Source of the DNA: Chrysochromulina parva
Taxonomy: Eukaryota; Haptophyta; Prymnesiales; Chrysochromulinaceae
Direction: 5' to 3'
DNA length: 16,836 nt
Assembly: GCA_002887195.1 (NCBI GenBank)
Contig: PJAB01001149.1
Location: 1 to 16,836 of the forward strand
Shown here: positions 15,119 through 16,836 of the stretch, piece by piece
Position numbering within the stretch: the stretch's first letter is position 1
How the letters are laid out: every line of letters begins with the position of its first letter
Made by a program: the position numbers and the translations under genes
Notes under the pieces: model-generated
Told to the model about the DNA's origin: nothing
What the model saw: the letters and a program-made list of their open reading frames with translations, nothing else
Databases searched by the model: none

Positions 15119-16701
15119 TCACACGCCGAAGCGGGCGAGCATCTCGCGCGCCTCCTTGAGGTCCTTTTGCGCCTTCTTCATCTGCATGTACAGGGGGGAA
15201 TCGCGCGCGATGCCGATGATGTCTTGATAGCTGCCGCCCGTGACACGCTGGCATTGCACGAAGCACTGCCAATAGAGCCTCTCGCAGTTCGCGTGCTGCT
15301 GCAGCTTCGCGAGGTAGACGTCTCCTTCGTTGGGCTTGCAGGCAGCGCAGAGGGCCGCCTCACCCTCGGTCGTCGGCGCGCCTGCAGGCAAGGATGCCTT
15401 GCACCCGAGGCAGCGCTGCGTGACGGCGACGAAGCCCATCAGGCCGCCGGTGGTGGGCATGGCCTTCTTAATCTTGCGAGTGTGGTCTCCCTTGAGGAGT
15501 GAGTCGAGGTTGTCGGGCAGGATAGGCTCGAAGAGACGCTTGATGGGCTCCTGCAGCTGGTGCTCCATGTACCTAATGAGGGAGGCACTCAGGGGTCATC
15601 CGCTGATGAGGGAGGCACTGAGGGAGGCACTCGGGGGTCATCCGCGAGGTCATCCGAGGTCATCCGAGGCCATCAGAGGTACCTGATGAGGGAGGCAATC
15701 AGAGGTCAATTGGATTGGCGTCTGTAGCCGGTACTGATGAGGGAGGCAATCAGAGGTCGTCTGGATTGGCGCCTGTACTCCCTGGGCAATCCATCGCAAT
15801 CCATCGCAATCAGCCGCCATCAGCCCACCAGTCCGTATCGAGCGGGATGTTGTTCTCAAGCACGTAGATCGGATCTTCAGCCTTCTCCCACGCCTTCGCG
15901 CCGCTCGCCGCCTTGATCATCACATAGGGCACGCGGTCGCCCACCTTGGGCGCGAGATTCGTATCTCGCTTCTTGATGCGCGCGGCGAGCTCGACGTGAG
16001 CTTGCTTGTTCCCCACAGCGTACTGGTCGGAGGTCTTCGTAAGGGCCTTGGTGATCACGAGCTTTGACATGTCCATTTCGTTCATGAGGAGCATCGAGAT
16101 CTGCTGCTTGACGTACGCGACCGCTAGGTCGGGGCGAGAGTGGATCAGGATCGCCTTGAGGGAGGTGTCCATGATCTCGCGGATGAGCTGGCAATTATCA
16201 CGGCGCGCCGTCTCGATGCCCTTGCAGTCCATCTTGTCGTACCTGATGATGTGCGCAATCAGAACTCTTCAGACGGGGCCTAGATGTAATCCAGATGCAC
16301 GCAAGATGCAATCCAGATGCACTCAAGATGCACTCCAGATGCACTCTAGATGCACTCAAGACGTACTTCTCCACATTGGTCCAGAGGAGGCCAGCGTATC
16401 GCTTCTTGTTCATGAGCAGGTACGGGTGGTAGCACTTTTCAAACTCGAGTTTGATGGGATTGAGGAACGTCTTCGTCACCCGGTCGGCCGCTTCCTGGGC
16501 AAGCTTCATCGACGTTCCGAGATCCGACGTGCCGAACTTGATCATGACCGAGTCGGTGTCTCCGTAGACCACGATCGCGTCGTGCTCGTAGCCGTTGGCC
16601 CGGTTGAAGTGAGACTCGACTTGTGCTTTGGTGTCGTCAATCATCTGGCGACCATACGCGGTCACCGTGGACGAGATCTCAAGGCATGGCAATTGGCCCA
16701 C
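15119..16701 (-). CDS. POLD1: DNA polymerase delta catalytic subunit, C-terminal 400 residues (5' part beyond the window)
   Basis: Minus-strand exons: 16701 to 16367, 16242 to 15829, 15572 to 15119; 1203 nt including stop. The first exon reads [23 protein letters not shown], the catalytic motif YGDTDS (16566 to 16549) and KKRYAGLLW. The second has [24 protein letters not shown] and [12 protein letters not shown]. The third has [16 protein letters not shown], the zinc motif CysA (CLGC...CAAC, 15412 to 15338) and the C-terminus [19 protein letters not shown]. These are diagnostic of the B-family replicative polymerase delta of the nuclear replisome. The oddity is CysB: the usual C-x2-C and C-x4-C ligands read C-Q-R-V and G-I-A-R-D-S, so only one cysteine remains although the frame and flanks align without gaps. 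It is convergent with TTC12. Confidence 0.9.
15573..15828 (-). other. POLD1 intron between the last two exons (256 nt), nested repeats
   Basis: Minus strand: donor GTGGGC at 15828, acceptor TGCCTCCCTCATTAG ending at 15573. Splicing gives [17 protein letters not shown], matching the family. Inside are two complete copies of the acceptor block TGATTGCCTCCCTCATCAG (15752 to 15734 and 15701 to 15683), each at the end of a 46-47 nt repeat. The second is directly followed by GTAC, making an internal AG|GT. Confidence 0.8.
16243..16366 (-). other. POLD1 intron (124 nt)
   Basis: Minus strand: donor GTACGT at 16366, acceptor CACATCATCAG ending at 16243, with GTACG following both borders. The body is GAGTGCATCT/GGATTGCATCT repeats, followed by a single TCTGATTGCGC before the acceptor. 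Splicing gives [13 protein letters not shown], as expected for POLD1. Confidence 0.82.
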
Positions 16702-16836
16702 CTGTGAGCCGCCGCGATGAGAGGCAATGAGAGGCAATGAGAGGCAATGAGAGGCAATGAGAGGCAATGAGAGGCAATGAGAGGCAATGAGAGGCAATGA
16801 GAGGCAATGAGAGGCAATGAGAGGCAATGAGAGGCA
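16702..16836 (-). other. POLD1 intron, 3' part, with 10-bp tandem array
   Basis: Minus strand: acceptor GGCTCACAG ends at 16702, before [10 protein letters not shown]. Upstream of it lie at least 11.6 perfect copies of a decamer (GAGGCAATGA on the plus strand, TCATTGCCTC in the sense of the gene), running off the right edge from 16721. Confidence 0.8.

Noticed and set aside
14793..15227. Plus-strand ORF with strong start context between TTC12 and POLD1
   Set aside because: It is Arg/Ala/Ser-rich, has no domain, and overlaps the POLD1 coding exon antisense.

Overview
The window looks like nuclear DNA from a GC-rich, flagellated microbial eukaryote, most likely a haptophyte-type microalga. That placement is an inference. 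It rests on eukaryotic POLD1 and TTC12 genes (TTC12 is a motile-cilium gene), many short repeat-filled introns with GT-AG and some GC-AG borders, an SPPPP-rich secreted protein, and no bacterial operon signals. No gene here identifies the species.

Layout. Left edge, minus strand: the 5' part of a secreted protein of unknown function (549 down to 1). Plus strand: a JmjC/cupin ribosomal-oxygenase-like gene (867-3288, 5 exons) and a secreted astacin metalloprotease with Cys-rich ShK-like modules and a proline-rich linker (3782-5966, 3 exons). Minus strand: an MJ1316/DUF504 RNA-end-recognition-domain protein (7951 down to 6608, 2 exons) and an intronless F-box-like protein (9103 down to 8027). 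Plus strand: a TTC12 orthologue (9310-14337, 11 exons, predicted 1038 aa). Right edge, minus strand: the C-terminal 400 residues of DNA polymerase delta catalytic subunit (16701 down to 15119, 3 exons seen), convergent with TTC12. The genes do not form one pathway.

The most interesting content is the introns. I modelled 20. Their splice phases make every complete gene close into one open frame, and the retained exons rebuild recognisable domains. Most introns are tandem arrays of short CTGAT/TGATTGCC/TGATGACC units, and many end in a nearly fixed acceptor block close to GATTGCCTCCCTCATCAG, in two genes on the plus strand and one on the minus strand. Several are bordered by 14-32 nt direct copies of exon sequence that begin exactly at the donor and resume exactly at the acceptor. 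One is two tandem copies of a complete 78-nt GT-AG unit. Two introns share a second, different core. This looks like active intron gain and growth by introner-like insertion and/or tandem duplication of AG|GT sites. The repeat units also match branch-point consensus. One array of the same motif sits in antisense orientation inside a coding exon and reads as nine 8-residue repeats.

A second notable point is that the POLD1 C-terminus keeps its CysA zinc site but has lost three of the four CysB cysteines that normally hold the 4Fe-4S cluster.
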